Of a stretch of DNA of 44,998 nt, positions 17,701 to 24,752 are shown piece after piece. The position numbers were made by a program, and so were the translations under genes. The DNA is from Treponema sp. Lineage in GTDB: Bacteria; Spirochaetota; Spirochaetia; Treponematales; Treponemataceae. Within the stretch, counting starts at the first letter, position 1; every line of letters starts with the position of its first letter. The stretch is taken from NCBI GenBank assembly GCA_017551545.1, contig JAFZLJ010000093.1:1-44998 (forward strand). Direction: 5' to 3'. Under the pieces are notes generated by a model. That model made no database searches. It saw only the letters and a program-made list of their open reading frames with translations, and was not told the DNA's origin.

Positions 17701-19394
17701 TCTGTACCTGTCAAAATCGGATTATTAATTTCGAGCACGCGGCAGTTTTTGGCAACAGGTTCTAAAATGTTTCCGTCTTTACCTACATAAACAGTTGTGT
17801 CTGTTACAATTTTTTCTCGCAAACTGTCAATTGGAGGGTTTGTTACCTGTGCAAACAACTGCTTAAAATAACTGAACAGGCTCTGATGTTTTTCACTCAT
17901 CACGGCAAGCGGAGTATCTACACCCATACTTGCAGTTGGTTCAACACCATTTTTGGCCATTGGCAAAATCATTTCATTTACATCTTCATAATTCCAGCCA
18001 AAGGCACGGTACAAAATATTTCGTTCTTCAAGAGTGTGAACAGGAATCTTTTTATTTGGAATCTTAAGGTCGGCAAGATGAACAAGATTCATATCAAGCC
18101 ATTCACCGTAAGGATACTGCTTTGCATATTCATTTTTACATTCTTCATCGCTGATAATTTTTTTCTGAACAGTATCAACAAGAAGGATTCTGCCAGGCTG
18201 AAGTCGTGATTTGATTTTTATGTTTTCTTCAGGAATATCAAGAACACCAACCTCGCTACTCAAAATGAGCATACCGTCTTTTGTAATGTAATAGCGGCTT
18301 GGGCGGAGTCCGTTACGGTCAAGTGTTGCACCAAGAAGATCACCATCGCTGAACAAAATTGCGGCAGGACCATCCCAGCTTTCCATCATAGTTGCCCAGT
18401 AGTGATAGAAATCTTTTTTAAGAACAGGCATATTGTCGTCGTGCTTCCAAGGTTCCGGGATACACATCATAACTGCAAGAGGAAGAGGTACACCATTCAT
18501 CAAAAGGAACTCAAGAGTGTTATCAAGCATTGCAGAGTCTGAACCTGTTGTATCTACAGCAGGAAGGATTTTTGACATGTCACTGTCTGCAATTTTTATA
18601 GAATGAATTGTTTCTTCGCGGGCAAGCATACGGTCAACGTTTCCGCGGATTGTATTGATTTCGCCGTTGTGTGCAATAAAACGGTTTGGATGAGCGCGCT
18701 GCCAGCTAGGCTGAGTATTTGTAGAAAAACGCGAATGCACAATTGCAAGTGCCGATTTATATTCTTCTGACTGAAGGTCACTGTAGAAAGTACGCAGCTC
18801 ATGAACAAGGAACATTCCCTTATAAACAATAGTACGACTACTCAAAGAACAAACGTAGGTTTTCGCCTTTGTGTCATTGTCGGGCTTGACCCGACAATCT
18901 CCTTTTTCAAATTCCCTTCTCAAAATATAAAGCTTCCTATCAAACTCCAGCCCTTTCTCACAATCCTTAGGCTTTTCAATAAAGGCCTGCCAGATACTTG
19001 GCATACAGTCGCGAGCCTTCTTACCAAGCACATCTGCATTTACAGGAACCTCGCGCCAGCCCAAAAGCTTAAGCCCTTCTGCCGCACAGCATTTTTCAAA
19101 GCGAGCTTTTTCATCAGTAAAAAAGAAAAACTGTCCTATACCATATTCCCTTTCGCCAAGGCTTCCAACAAGGTTGGCAGCTGCCTTTTTATAAAAATCG
19201 TGGCTGATTTGAACAAGAATACCAACACCATCTCCTGTTTCGCCGGAAGCATCTTTACCGGCACGATGTTCCAGTTTTTCTACAATGCTAAGCGCATTAT
19301 CAACAATTTTGTGCGACTTACTTCCATCAATGTTTACTACTGCTCCAATTCCGCAATTGTCATGTTCAAAACCAGGTTCATAAAGTGTTTTCAT
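14772..19394 (-). CDS. gltB: Glutamate synthase large subunit
   Basis: GltB converts glutamine and 2-oxoglutarate to two glutamates. The 1540-residue protein has the class II amidotransferase domain (Cys14 of CGIGAVVNIDG becomes the nucleophile after a 13-residue propeptide), the central domain, the FMN-binding synthase domain (SVKLVSEAGVGTIAAGVAKAG region, 3Fe-4S cysteines in CSMMRVCQLDTCPFG) and the C-terminal beta-helix domain. It is somewhat longer than usual because four repeat-derived peptides are in frame: about 163-176 (family B), 586-608 (family B), 1224-1231 (VPEPVEGQ, family A) and 1266-1273 (ALRQSSGS, family A). No frame is broken. SD GGAGC lies 6 nt before the ATG, right behind a terminator. 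Confidence 0.96.
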   Translation of the reverse strand: MKTLYEPGFEHDNCGIGAVVNIDGSKSHKIVDNALSIVEKLEHRAGKDASGETGDGVGILVQISHDFYKKAAANLVGSLGEREYGIGQFFFFTDEKARFEKCCAAEGLKLLGWREVPVNADVLGKKARDCMPSIWQAFIEKPKDCEKGLEFDRKLYILRREFEKGDCRVKPDNDTKAKTYVCSLSSRTIVYKGMFLVHELRTFYSDLQSEEYKSALAIVHSRFSTNTQPSWQRAHPNRFIAHNGEINTIRGNVDRMLAREETIHSIKIADSDMSKILPAVDTTGSDSAMLDNTLEFLLMNGVPLPLAVMMCIPEPWKHDDNMPVLKKDFYHYWATMMESWDGPAAILFSDGDLLGATLDRNGLRPSRYYITKDGMLILSSEVGVLDIPEENIKIKSRLQPGRILLVDTVQKKIISDEECKNEYAKQYPYGEWLDMNLVHLADLKIPNKKIPVHTLEERNILYRAFGWNYEDVNEMILPMAKNGVEPTASMGVDTPLAVMSEKHQSLFSYFKQLFAQVTNPPIDSLREKIVTDTTVYVGKDGNILEPVAKNCRVLEINNPILTGTDLIKIAALNSNGLKAKTLSLLMSFPCLTRESEEEIVGSSPTMTCDGKVLEAALDNLFSQIDQAYTEGYNIIILSDRGVDETHAAIPAILATSAVEQYLIRTKKRTAVSVILETAEVRDVHQAAMCLGYGARAINPYLAHEAIAELIDQKLLDKDYHTAIDDYNKAIINGIVKIAAKMGISTIQSYQSAQIFEAVGIAQDVVEKYFTNTVSRVGGVGLKEIEEDVRYHHAQGFDPNGLTVNQHLDSVGNHKLRMGPTAESHLYNPDTIVALQQSTRNGDYARFKEYTALVDSNDHPHTLRAMLDFDFAKDGGISIDEVESVDEIVKRFKTGAMSYGSISEEAHKCMAAAMNHLHGKSNSGEGGEKPERLGTEYNSAIKQVASGRFGVTEEYLLSATEIQIKMAQGAKPGEGGHLPGKKVYPWIAKTRYATPGVALISPPPHHDIYSIEDLAQLIYDLKNANRAARISVKLVSEAGVGTIAAGVAKAGAQVILISGHDGGTGAAPISSIHHAGLPWELGLAETHQTLIQNGLRGRVVIETDGKLMSGRDVVIAALLGAEEFGFATAPLIAMGCSMMRVCQLDTCPFGVATQNEKLRAKFPGKPEYVENFMKFIAQEMREIMAKLGVRSVEELCGRTDLLKLKDKQGFKRAGLVDMSRVLAKVVPEPVEGQDSWKADRSLFDFKLEKTIDLTKLVPEFEKNHHEALRQSSGSAVVIQSTDRTVGTILGSEIQKKYGNTLADDTFCVNFAGGAGQSFGAFIPKGLTLRLTGDANDAFGKGLSGGKLVIKKPAGFDGDAASNIIVGNVALFGATSGTAFINGVAGERFCVRNSGATVVAEGCGDHGLEYMTGGTAVILGGTGKNLCAGMSGGVAYVLDENHDLYKRLNHELVKVYALDDETTTLRGADDEELLHSLIEQHAAETGSERAKEILADWAYYKTCFKKIIPNDYLKIMTEIYAEEAAGKQYDEAVLDAFRKCTA
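15576..15598 (-). repeat. Family A repeat inside gltB (first copy)
   Basis: CTCCCTGAGCTCTGTCGAAGGG on the plus strand, a slightly diverged copy with one extra base in its centre. In gltB it encodes ALRQSSGS, in a different frame from the second copy 100 nt away. Confidence 0.8.
15702..15723 (-). repeat. Family A repeat inside gltB (second copy)
   Basis: A perfect 22-bp copy (CCCTTCGACAGGCTCAGGG plus ACC on the plus strand). Read in gltB it encodes VPEPVEG, the same peptide as in PyrG. Confidence 0.9.
17572..17640. repeat. Family B nested palindromic repeat inside gltB
   Basis: The element has outer arms CATGTCATT / AATGACATG and two inner hairpins, GTCGGG-CTTGA-CCCGAC and CCCGTG-TCAAG-CACGGG. 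It is 69 bp (23 codons), in frame in gltB, and adds residues about 586-608, including CLTRES and EIVGSSPTMT. Confidence 0.9.
18872..18900. repeat. Half-length family B repeat inside gltB
   Basis: TGTCATT followed by GTCGGGCTTGACCCGAC and AATCT matches the left half of the 17572-17640 element. The right half has decayed to a CAAATTCCC remnant. It encodes about residues 163-176 of GltB (CRVKPDNDTK). Confidence 0.85.
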
Positions 19395-19405
19395 CTTTCT
19401 GCTCC

Positions 19406-19465
19406 AAAAAAAAAGAGGCCGTAGACAAAATTTCGAAAAATCGAAATTATATCTACGACCTCTTT
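19406..19465 (-). terminator. Strong attenuator-type terminator in the gltB leader
   Basis: On the minus strand, 14-nt arms AAAGAGGTCGTAGA / TCTACGGCCTCTTT (19465-19452 and 19425-19412) enclose a perfect inner stem AATTTCGA-TTTT-TCGAAATT. Nine T residues follow (19414-19406) and run directly into the gltB ribosome binding site GGAGC (19405-19401). Only 11 nt separate the T-run from the ATG, so no promoter can fit in between. All gltB transcription must read through this terminator, which implies regulated antitermination or incomplete termination. Confidence 0.85.
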
Positions 19466-19481
19466 GCCGTTTATTTCTTTA

Positions 19482-19511
19482 ATAATAATGAATTTTTACA
19501 GAATAAGTCAA
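19482..19511 (-). promoter_or_regulatory. Promoter of gltB-gltD-purF
   Basis: TTGACT (19511-19506), an 18-nt spacer and TATTAT (19487-19482) on the minus strand. A start near 19475 would give a leader that is almost entirely the terminator hairpin. Confidence 0.6.
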
Positions 19512-19531
19512 GTATTTACAATTAAATAAAA

Positions 19532-19576
19532 TTAGTCCACAAATGCTTCTCTGTTTTTTACTAAAAGTACTTTCAT
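19532..19576 (-). CDS. Possible 14-residue small ORF upstream of gltB
   Basis: An ATG at 19576 is preceded at 8 nt by a strong GGAGG (19589-19585) and followed by 14 codons, MKVLLVKNREAFVD, then TAA. It begins 20 nt after the DUF4153 gene on the same strand and ends before the gltB promoter. It could be a genuine tiny gene, a leader peptide on read-through transcripts, or the relic of a response regulator, since MKVLLV...EAFVD looks like such a start. Nothing else supports translation. Confidence 0.35.
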   Translation of the reverse strand: MKVLLVKNREAFVD

Positions 19577-19596
19577 AAAAGTATCCTCCAAATTAT

Positions 19597-21330
19597 TTAT
19601 TTATAAAAAACATAACCGTTGTAATGATAACTTCTGAAAAGCTTTTTTTCGGTGTTATATTTGTATTCAATGCTTGTAAAACAGAAAGCGATTTCGTCAT
19701 CGGGCATATACCACAAAGGATCATCTTCACTTACATTCTGATTAATTGTAAAGAAAAAATCCTCAAGACAATATTTTTTACCTGTTTTTGAGTAAAATGC
19801 AATTTCCGGCATTTCTTTTAAGTATTCAACATATTCCCCATTCTTGTATCCACTGGACCTTTCGTTGCCTGTAATTTCGACAAATTCCTTATAAGCTTCA
19901 ATATTTTTGATTTTTTTAGATTCAAATAACTTATCAAATTCAAGAATCTTTTCATCTGCACGTGTTGTCTTAATTCCAAAAACTTCTTCAAAATAAAGAT
20001 ATTTTGTGTGCTTCTGTCCATCCTCATCATATTCAACTTTAGTAGCCCACTCTGGCTGCGGAAGATGACTTGTCCACATAATATAATGGAAACTGGAAGC
20101 AAGGGCATCGCGGTCATCATCAGAAATTGCTGCCTCAAGCGAGTCCGGATCATAAAGTTTTAAGGTATCTGTTTCTTCATCATAAATATCATATTTATTC
20201 ATTACCTTAACCATTCTTGAAAACTGACTTTTATGTGCCATATTAATCAGATTAAACGGAGTGACGCTATCATAAAGAACAATTGCCGTCAAAGCAATTA
20301 TTGCCCAGTTTACATATTTTCCTTTTTTAATAAACGTAAGAGTGATTGTGATTATAGAAAAAATGATAAACAGCAGACTTGAATAGCGATAGCCTGTAAA
20401 GCCGTAAGCATTCACGCGGATAAAATATGCATAAATCTGAATCAAAATAAGCGGAATAAAAACAAAGGCTCCGAACTTATAGAAAAATTTGATGACAGGA
20501 AGCTCGTCATATTCACGCAGAATAAAATAGAACACAATATAAAAACACGATGCAAAAGAAACAAACCAGTTTATCTGCCCGTTTGGAAGCTTAAAGAGGA
20601 AAAGTGCCTTCAAAAGGTAAATGTACAAAATCAGAATAAGAAGGGCAAAAACCGGGAACAGAATATAAAGTGTGATTACCTTAAATGCCTTGCCGGAACT
20701 TTCATCTTCACTCCTGTGGAAAAGATAATAGGTAAAAGTATTCACGCCAAAGATAAAAGCACAGAAAAAGCAACTGCATTCATAAACATCATTATTATCA
20801 GTATTTAAAATCAGATTCTGAATTGCATAAACTAAAAGCAAAAGTCCGCCCATAAAAACAAGTGTCATAAAGGAACAGAAAAGTGCATGCTTAAATACAA
20901 GCGAAAAATATGTGCGTGAATTTCCTTTTGGAATAAAAAGATAAAGAGTAATCAGAACAGCGGCAAAAAGGATTCCATAATAATAAAGCGAGCTGTAAAC
21001 AGAATTACCAAAGCCCCGATGCGAGAAAAATCCCAGAAGCGCTCCGGCAACAGCTACCCCGCTTTGAATAAGATATTTTTTAAGAGCAGTGAACTTTTGT
21101 GTGAGCAAAGTTGCAGACAATGCAAAAACAGCAGCCATGAAAAATGCCAAATACAAATCTTCCCAGACTGAAACATTTCTTCCGTATTCATACGGCCTGC
21201 AAACATCTACACAAGCAAAAACAAAAGCAATGAAAGTAGAAATAAAAATAACTTTAGTTGCAGCAATATGTGCAACAGCCTCTGCCAACGTTTCTTTAAT
21301 TTTTGTTTTAATAATCGAAAACTTTCCCAT
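19597..21330 (-). CDS. DUF4153-type multi-spanning membrane protein
   Basis: A 577-residue protein. The first two thirds form about ten to twelve membrane segments (from IAATKVIFISTFIAFVFACVDV to YVNWAIIALTAIVLYDSV). They are followed by a soluble C-terminal part (about 370-577) with many charged and aromatic residues. The HALFCSFMTLVFMGGLLLL and TYYLFHRSEDESSGKAFKVI regions match what I know of the DUF4153 family, whose function is unknown. There is no ribosome binding site, and the -10 hexamer TATAAT is 6 nt before the ATG. It is divergent from nfeD. Confidence 0.75.
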   Translation of the reverse strand: MGKFSIIKTKIKETLAEAVAHIAATKVIFISTFIAFVFACVDVCRPYEYGRNVSVWEDLYLAFFMAAVFALSATLLTQKFTALKKYLIQSGVAVAGALLGFFSHRGFGNSVYSSLYYYGILFAAVLITLYLFIPKGNSRTYFSLVFKHALFCSFMTLVFMGGLLLLVYAIQNLILNTDNNDVYECSCFFCAFIFGVNTFTYYLFHRSEDESSGKAFKVITLYILFPVFALLILILYIYLLKALFLFKLPNGQINWFVSFASCFYIVFYFILREYDELPVIKFFYKFGAFVFIPLILIQIYAYFIRVNAYGFTGYRYSSLLFIIFSIITITLTFIKKGKYVNWAIIALTAIVLYDSVTPFNLINMAHKSQFSRMVKVMNKYDIYDEETDTLKLYDPDSLEAAISDDDRDALASSFHYIMWTSHLPQPEWATKVEYDEDGQKHTKYLYFEEVFGIKTTRADEKILEFDKLFESKKIKNIEAYKEFVEITGNERSSGYKNGEYVEYLKEMPEIAFYSKTGKKYCLEDFFFTINQNVSEDDPLWYMPDDEIAFCFTSIEYKYNTEKKLFRSYHYNGYVFYK

Positions 21331-21365
21331 AAGTTAATTATAAATGCAACCTGAACAAAAGTCAC
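21331..21365 (-). promoter_or_regulatory. Promoter of the DUF4153 gene (leaderless type)
   Basis: Minus strand: GTGACT (21365-21360), 17-nt spacer, TATAAT (21342-21337), then 6 nt to the ATG at 21330. Confidence 0.7.
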
Positions 21366-21388
21366 CCTAAAAGTAACCAAAGTTACCG

Positions 21389-21417
21389 TTGCGCCCTTAA
21401 GTTTTGTGCCGTATATT
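21389..21417 (+). promoter_or_regulatory. Promoter of nfeD-stomatin
   Basis: TTGCGC (21389-21394), 17-nt spacer and TATATT (21412-21417). Unlike its divergent neighbour, this promoter gives a short leader with AGGAGG at 21424-21429. Confidence 0.6.
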
Positions 21418-21435
21418 AGACTCAGGAGGTTGGCT

Positions 21436-21888
21436 ATGGACAGTATTATTCAAGTTCTAAGTAATAATCTGCCGTGGGTCTGGGTGGCAGTCACTATCAT
21501 CTGCGTAGTGATTGAATCGCTCACACTCTCGCTTACTACCATCTGGTTTGGAATCAGCTCGTTCGTGCTTGTTTTTCTTGCATTCACGCCAATTCCGTTT
21601 GGAGCCCAGCTGTTTATATTTGTAGCAATGTCTCTGGTGCTGCTTATTTTTACACGCCCTGTTGTAAAGAAAAAGATCAACCAGAAGCAGATTGCAACAA
21701 ACTATGAACGCATAATCGGACAGATTGCCGTTGTAACAAAGAAAATCACAGCACTCGACAAGGGTTCTGTAAAAATCAATGGTATGGAATGGACTGCAGC
21801 CGTTAAAGAGGACATAACCTTAGAAAAAGGCAGCAAGTGCATTATCGAAGAAATTGCCGGTGTTACGGCTTATGTTAAATCTATATAG
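21436..21888 (+). CDS. NfeD-like membrane protein
   Basis: A 150-residue protein with two to three membrane segments at the N-terminus (about 8-75) and a C-terminal OB-fold-like domain typical of NfeD (about 85-148; IIGQIAVVTKKI, GSVKINGMEWTAA). I chose ATG 21436 because AGGAGG lies 6 nt before it; the open frame reaches 21406 without support. NfeD proteins work with stomatin-type proteins in membrane organisation and quality control. The partner follows after 9 nt. Confidence 0.85.
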   Translation: MDSIIQVLSNNLPWVWVAVTIICVVIESLTLSLTTIWFGISSFVLVFLAFTPIPFGAQLFIFVAMSLVLLIFTRPVVKKKINQKQIATNYERIIGQIAVVTKKITALDKGSVKINGMEWTAAVKEDITLEKGSKCIIEEIAGVTAYVKSI

Positions 21889-21897
21889 GAGGAGCTT

Positions 21898-22782
21898 ATG
21901 CTTTATATTATCATCGCTTTAGTTGTTATTGTTCTGGTTCTGATTATTACAAACATCAGAATTGTTCCACAGTCAAATGCTTTTGTTATTGAACGTCTTG
22001 GTGCTTATCAGGCAACCTGGAATGTTGGACTTCATGTAAAAATGCCTTTCATTGACCGCATTGTAAAAAAGGTTTCTCTTAAGGAAAAGGTTTTCGATTT
22101 CCCGCCACAGCCTGTAATTACACGCGATAACGTTACAATGATGATTGATACTGTAGTTTACTTTCAGATTACAGATCCAAAACTTTATACATACGGTGTT
22201 GAACAGCCAATCAACGCTCTTGAAAATCTTAGTGCAACTACACTTCGTAATATCATTGGTGAACTTGAGCTTGATGAATCTCTTACAAGCCGCGACGTTA
22301 TCAACACAAAGATGCGCTCAATTCTTGATGAAGCAACAGACCCTTGGGGAATCAAGGTAAACCGTGTAGAAGTTAAGAACATTGAGCCTCCACAGGCAAT
22401 CCGCGACGCCATGGAAAAGCAGATGAAAGCTGAACGCGAACGCCGTGAACAGATTCTCATTGCCGAAGGTCACAAGCAGTCTGCAATTTTGGAAGCAGAA
22501 GGACAGAAGCAGGCACTCATCCTCGAGGCAGAAGCTGCAAAAGAAGCTGCAATCCAGAAAGCAAAAGGTGAAGCCGAAGCTATCCGCGAAGTTCAGCAGG
22601 CAAAAGCAGAAGGTCTTAAGATGCTCAAAGAAGCCGGCATGGATGACAAAGTCCTCAAACTGCGCAGTCTTGAAGCCTTTGAAAAAGCCAGCGATGGCCA
22701 GGCAACAAAAATTATTGTTCCTTCAGATTTGCAAAGCTTAGCTGGTGTTGTTACAAGCGTTGCTGAAATTGCAAAGAAATAA
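21898..22782 (+). CDS. SPFH/Band 7 stomatin-like protein
   Basis: A 294-residue protein with one N-terminal membrane anchor (LYIIIALVVIVLVLIITNI), an SPFH domain (about 25-185; VPQSNAFVIERLGAYQATW, then VRPVE-like KVNRVEVKNIEPP) and an alanine/glutamate-rich coiled coil (about 185-255). It resembles QmcA and slipins. It probably forms cytoplasmic-face membrane oligomers with the NfeD protein, from which it is separated by a GGAGGAG ribosome binding site. It is all of usual length and has no repeat insert, but a palindromic element follows the stop. Confidence 0.9.
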   Translation: MLYIIIALVVIVLVLIITNIRIVPQSNAFVIERLGAYQATWNVGLHVKMPFIDRIVKKVSLKEKVFDFPPQPVITRDNVTMMIDTVVYFQITDPKLYTYGVEQPINALENLSATTLRNIIGELELDESLTSRDVINTKMRSILDEATDPWGIKVNRVEVKNIEPPQAIRDAMEKQMKAERERREQILIAEGHKQSAILEAEGQKQALILEAEAAKEAAIQKAKGEAEAIREVQQAKAEGLKMLKEAGMDDKVLKLRSLEAFEKASDGQATKIIVPSDLQSLAGVVTSVAEIAKK

Positions 22783-22789
22783 CAAACTA

Positions 22790-22905
22790 CGTCATTGCGA
22801 GGACTAAGCAAGTATCGTCATTGCGAGGAGCGTAGCGACGTGGCAATCCATTTATTGGGAGGCATACTTATACGTGGATTGCCACGCCTTCGGCTCGCAA
22901 TGACG
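22790..22905. repeat. Family C palindromic repeat between stomatin and luxR genes
   Basis: The left arm CGTCATTGCGAGGAGCGTAG onward (22816-22850, ending TGGCAATCCA) pairs with the right arm 22875-22905 (TGGATTGCCACG ... CGCAATGACG), separated by 24 nt. A partial extra left end (GTCATTGCGAGGA) is at 22791-22803. Related copies are inside the GH2 gene and near 36378. Confidence 0.9.
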
Positions 22906-22917
22906 GGGTGTTCTAAC

Positions 22918-22946
22918 TCGTCATGACATTTTTTTTATGATATAAT
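22918..22946 (+). promoter_or_regulatory. Promoter of the luxR-type gene (leaderless type)
   Basis: TATAAT at 22941-22946, with TCGTCA (22918-22923) 17 nt upstream as a moderate -35. Six nt separate the -10 from the ATG at 22953, and no ribosome binding site exists. Confidence 0.65.
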
Positions 22947-22952
22947 AACGAT

Positions 22953-23669
22953 ATGGAAACACGAAAACTTTTAGAAAAACCATTTCGTCTCATGGCTATT
23001 GTGGGCGATGTTTTTATTTTAACTATGGTTATTCTGACTGTTTTTACAGAGTTTTCGTATGAGCAGAGTGTGATGCCGTTTGCAAAAATCATTTCTTATG
23101 CGGCGGCTGCAGTTGCATTCATACTTTGTACACTCACCTTTTTCTTTTTTGAAAAGCATATTTTTTATTATTCAGCTTTAGAAATCCTTGTTTTTTCAAA
23201 CATCTACAACGGACGCATTTATACAGGACTTTTCTTAACTGCAATCCTGTTTATTCTTCTGCTGTTCGAAAATCGTCTTGCTTCAAAACCTAAACTAATC
23301 ATTTATCTTGTACTCGAAATCATCAAGCTGCTTTTAGTTATTCCTTACGGAGTGCGCAGCTTTTTTGAATATTTTGGAATCTCCCTTTTCTCTCTTGCAA
23401 CAATAGGCTGCATAAACCTGCTTTTCCGTCATGCTTACGGCAAAAAGGAATCGGGCACTATAAATCTTGATGACTACCGTCTTTCGGACAGACAGAAAAA
23501 CTGCATAAAAGAAATTGTAGTAAACAATACAACAATCAAGGCTCTGGCAATAGATTACAATGTAAGCGAAAGCGCAATCAAAAAAGACCTTTCGCACATT
23601 TACACTGTACTGGGAATCACAGGCAAGGCAGACTTAAAGGCCCTCTTTATAGGATATGAATTTAAATAA
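22953..23669 (+). CDS. Membrane-anchored LuxR-type transcription regulator
   Basis: A 238-residue protein with about five membrane segments (12-30, 43-63, 72-107, 115-133 and 141-158) and a cytoplasmic LuxR/GerE helix-turn-helix (176-233; LSDRQKNCIKEIVVNN, VSESAIKKDLSHIYTVL). There is no receiver domain, so the signal is probably sensed in or at the membrane. A second protein of the same design is encoded at 41356-42198. Its 3' end overlaps the next gene by 14 nt, suggesting joint expression with the beta-propeller protein. Its targets cannot be told. Confidence 0.85.
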   Translation: METRKLLEKPFRLMAIVGDVFILTMVILTVFTEFSYEQSVMPFAKIISYAAAAVAFILCTLTFFFFEKHIFYYSALEILVFSNIYNGRIYTGLFLTAILFILLLFENRLASKPKLIIYLVLEIIKLLLVIPYGVRSFFEYFGISLFSLATIGCINLLFRHAYGKKESGTINLDDYRLSDRQKNCIKEIVVNNTTIKALAIDYNVSESAIKKDLSHIYTVLGITGKADLKALFIGYEFK

Positions 23670-24672
23670 AAAGCTGATTCTTTTTTGCTTCCTGGCAGTT
23701 TCAATAGTCTCGTCCTTAAGTTCACAGCAGCCTGTTCTTACAAAGGTTGGAAAATACAAATGCGGCCGCCAGCCCAAGCAGGTTTTATTTTCGCCCGACA
23801 GTAAATATATAATAATGCCGCTTCTTGACGACACAGGCTTTGACATCTTCAGCGTTCAGGAAAAGAAAATCATAAAAAGAATACAGCCTCCAAACTCTTC
23901 AAAGGTAGGCTTTGCAGAAGGATTATTTATCCCTGAAAAAAACGTTTTTCTAGTTTCGCAGATGACAACCGCAAATGTTTATGAATACACCTACCCCGGT
24001 TTTGAATACAAGCGCACAATTCCCACAACCGGAAACTGGTCAAAGTTCATTGCCTTTAACAGTCAGGACCAGCTGCTCGCCGTATCTAACTGGGTTTCAA
24101 ATGATGTTTCAATAATCGATTACAAAACAGGAGAATGCCTCAGAAAAATTACTACAGGCGCTGCTCCCCGAGGCTTATATTTTATAGAAAACGGAAAATC
24201 AATTATAAGCCTTTCCTTTGATGCCGGCCTCATAGAAAAGTTCGAAGTTCAATCAGGCAAACGGCTCAATTTTATAAAAATAGACAACGCCGCCATGCGC
24301 CACATAGTTTTGAATGACACTCAGACAAAAGCTTATGTTTCAGATATGTACCACAGGCTTGTTTACGAAGTAGACCTGACAACCTTTACGATTACCGCAA
24401 AAACACAGGTTTTCAACAACCCCAACACAATCAAGCTTTATAAAAACAGATGGCTTTTTGTTTCTTCGCGCGGCCCGAACAACAAAGAAGACTACACCAA
24501 ACGAAGCCCCGAAAACGGCAAGATTCAGGTCATAGATACCCAGACAATGGAAGTTGTAATTTCTTTTGAAGGCGGCAATCAGCCCACAGGCCTCGACATC
24601 AGCCCCGACGGAAAATACCTGTGCTTTTCAAACTTTCAGGATGAAAACATTGAGCTTTATGAAATATTCTGA
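23656..24672 (+). CDS. Secreted YVTN/YncE-like beta-propeller protein
   Basis: A 338-residue protein with a signal peptide (MNLNKKLILFCFLAVSIVSS, cleavage near LSSQQ), followed by repeated beta-propeller blades. These carry patterns such as QVLFSPDSKYIIMPL, AVSNWVSNDVSIIDYKTGE and TGLDISPDGKYLCFSNF. It is expected in the periplasm or at the outer surface, probably binding a protein or ligand and not acting as an enzyme. It overlaps the membrane LuxR gene by 14 nt, so it may be part of that sensory unit or its target. Confidence 0.8.
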   Translation: MNLNKKLILFCFLAVSIVSSLSSQQPVLTKVGKYKCGRQPKQVLFSPDSKYIIMPLLDDTGFDIFSVQEKKIIKRIQPPNSSKVGFAEGLFIPEKNVFLVSQMTTANVYEYTYPGFEYKRTIPTTGNWSKFIAFNSQDQLLAVSNWVSNDVSIIDYKTGECLRKITTGAAPRGLYFIENGKSIISLSFDAGLIEKFEVQSGKRLNFIKIDNAAMRHIVLNDTQTKAYVSDMYHRLVYEVDLTTFTITAKTQVFNNPNTIKLYKNRWLFVSSRGPNNKEDYTKRSPENGKIQVIDTQTMEVVISFEGGNQPTGLDISPDGKYLCFSNFQDENIELYEIF

Positions 24673-24684
24673 TATTCTATAGCC

Positions 24685-24724
24685 AGACAGTTCGAAGTCC
24701 TTCCTGTCTATAAACAAAACCAGG
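24685..24724 (+). promoter_or_regulatory. Candidate preQ1-I riboswitch upstream of yhhQ
   Basis: AGACAG (24685-24690) pairs with CTGTCT (24704-24709). The loop TTCGAAGTCCTTC has the TTC-NN-AG start and the C next to the closing stem seen in preQ1-I aptamers. An A-rich tail, ATAAACAAAACCAGG (24710-24724), follows and resembles the L3/pseudoknot tail of that class. It lies 28 nt before a queuosine-precursor transporter gene, the expected target. The start region has SD AGAGG near 24741-24745 after a T-run (24733-24739), so control could be at transcription or translation. Confidence 0.75.
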
Positions 24725-24752
24725 TCAATTCTTTTTTTCAGAGGTCATTTTC

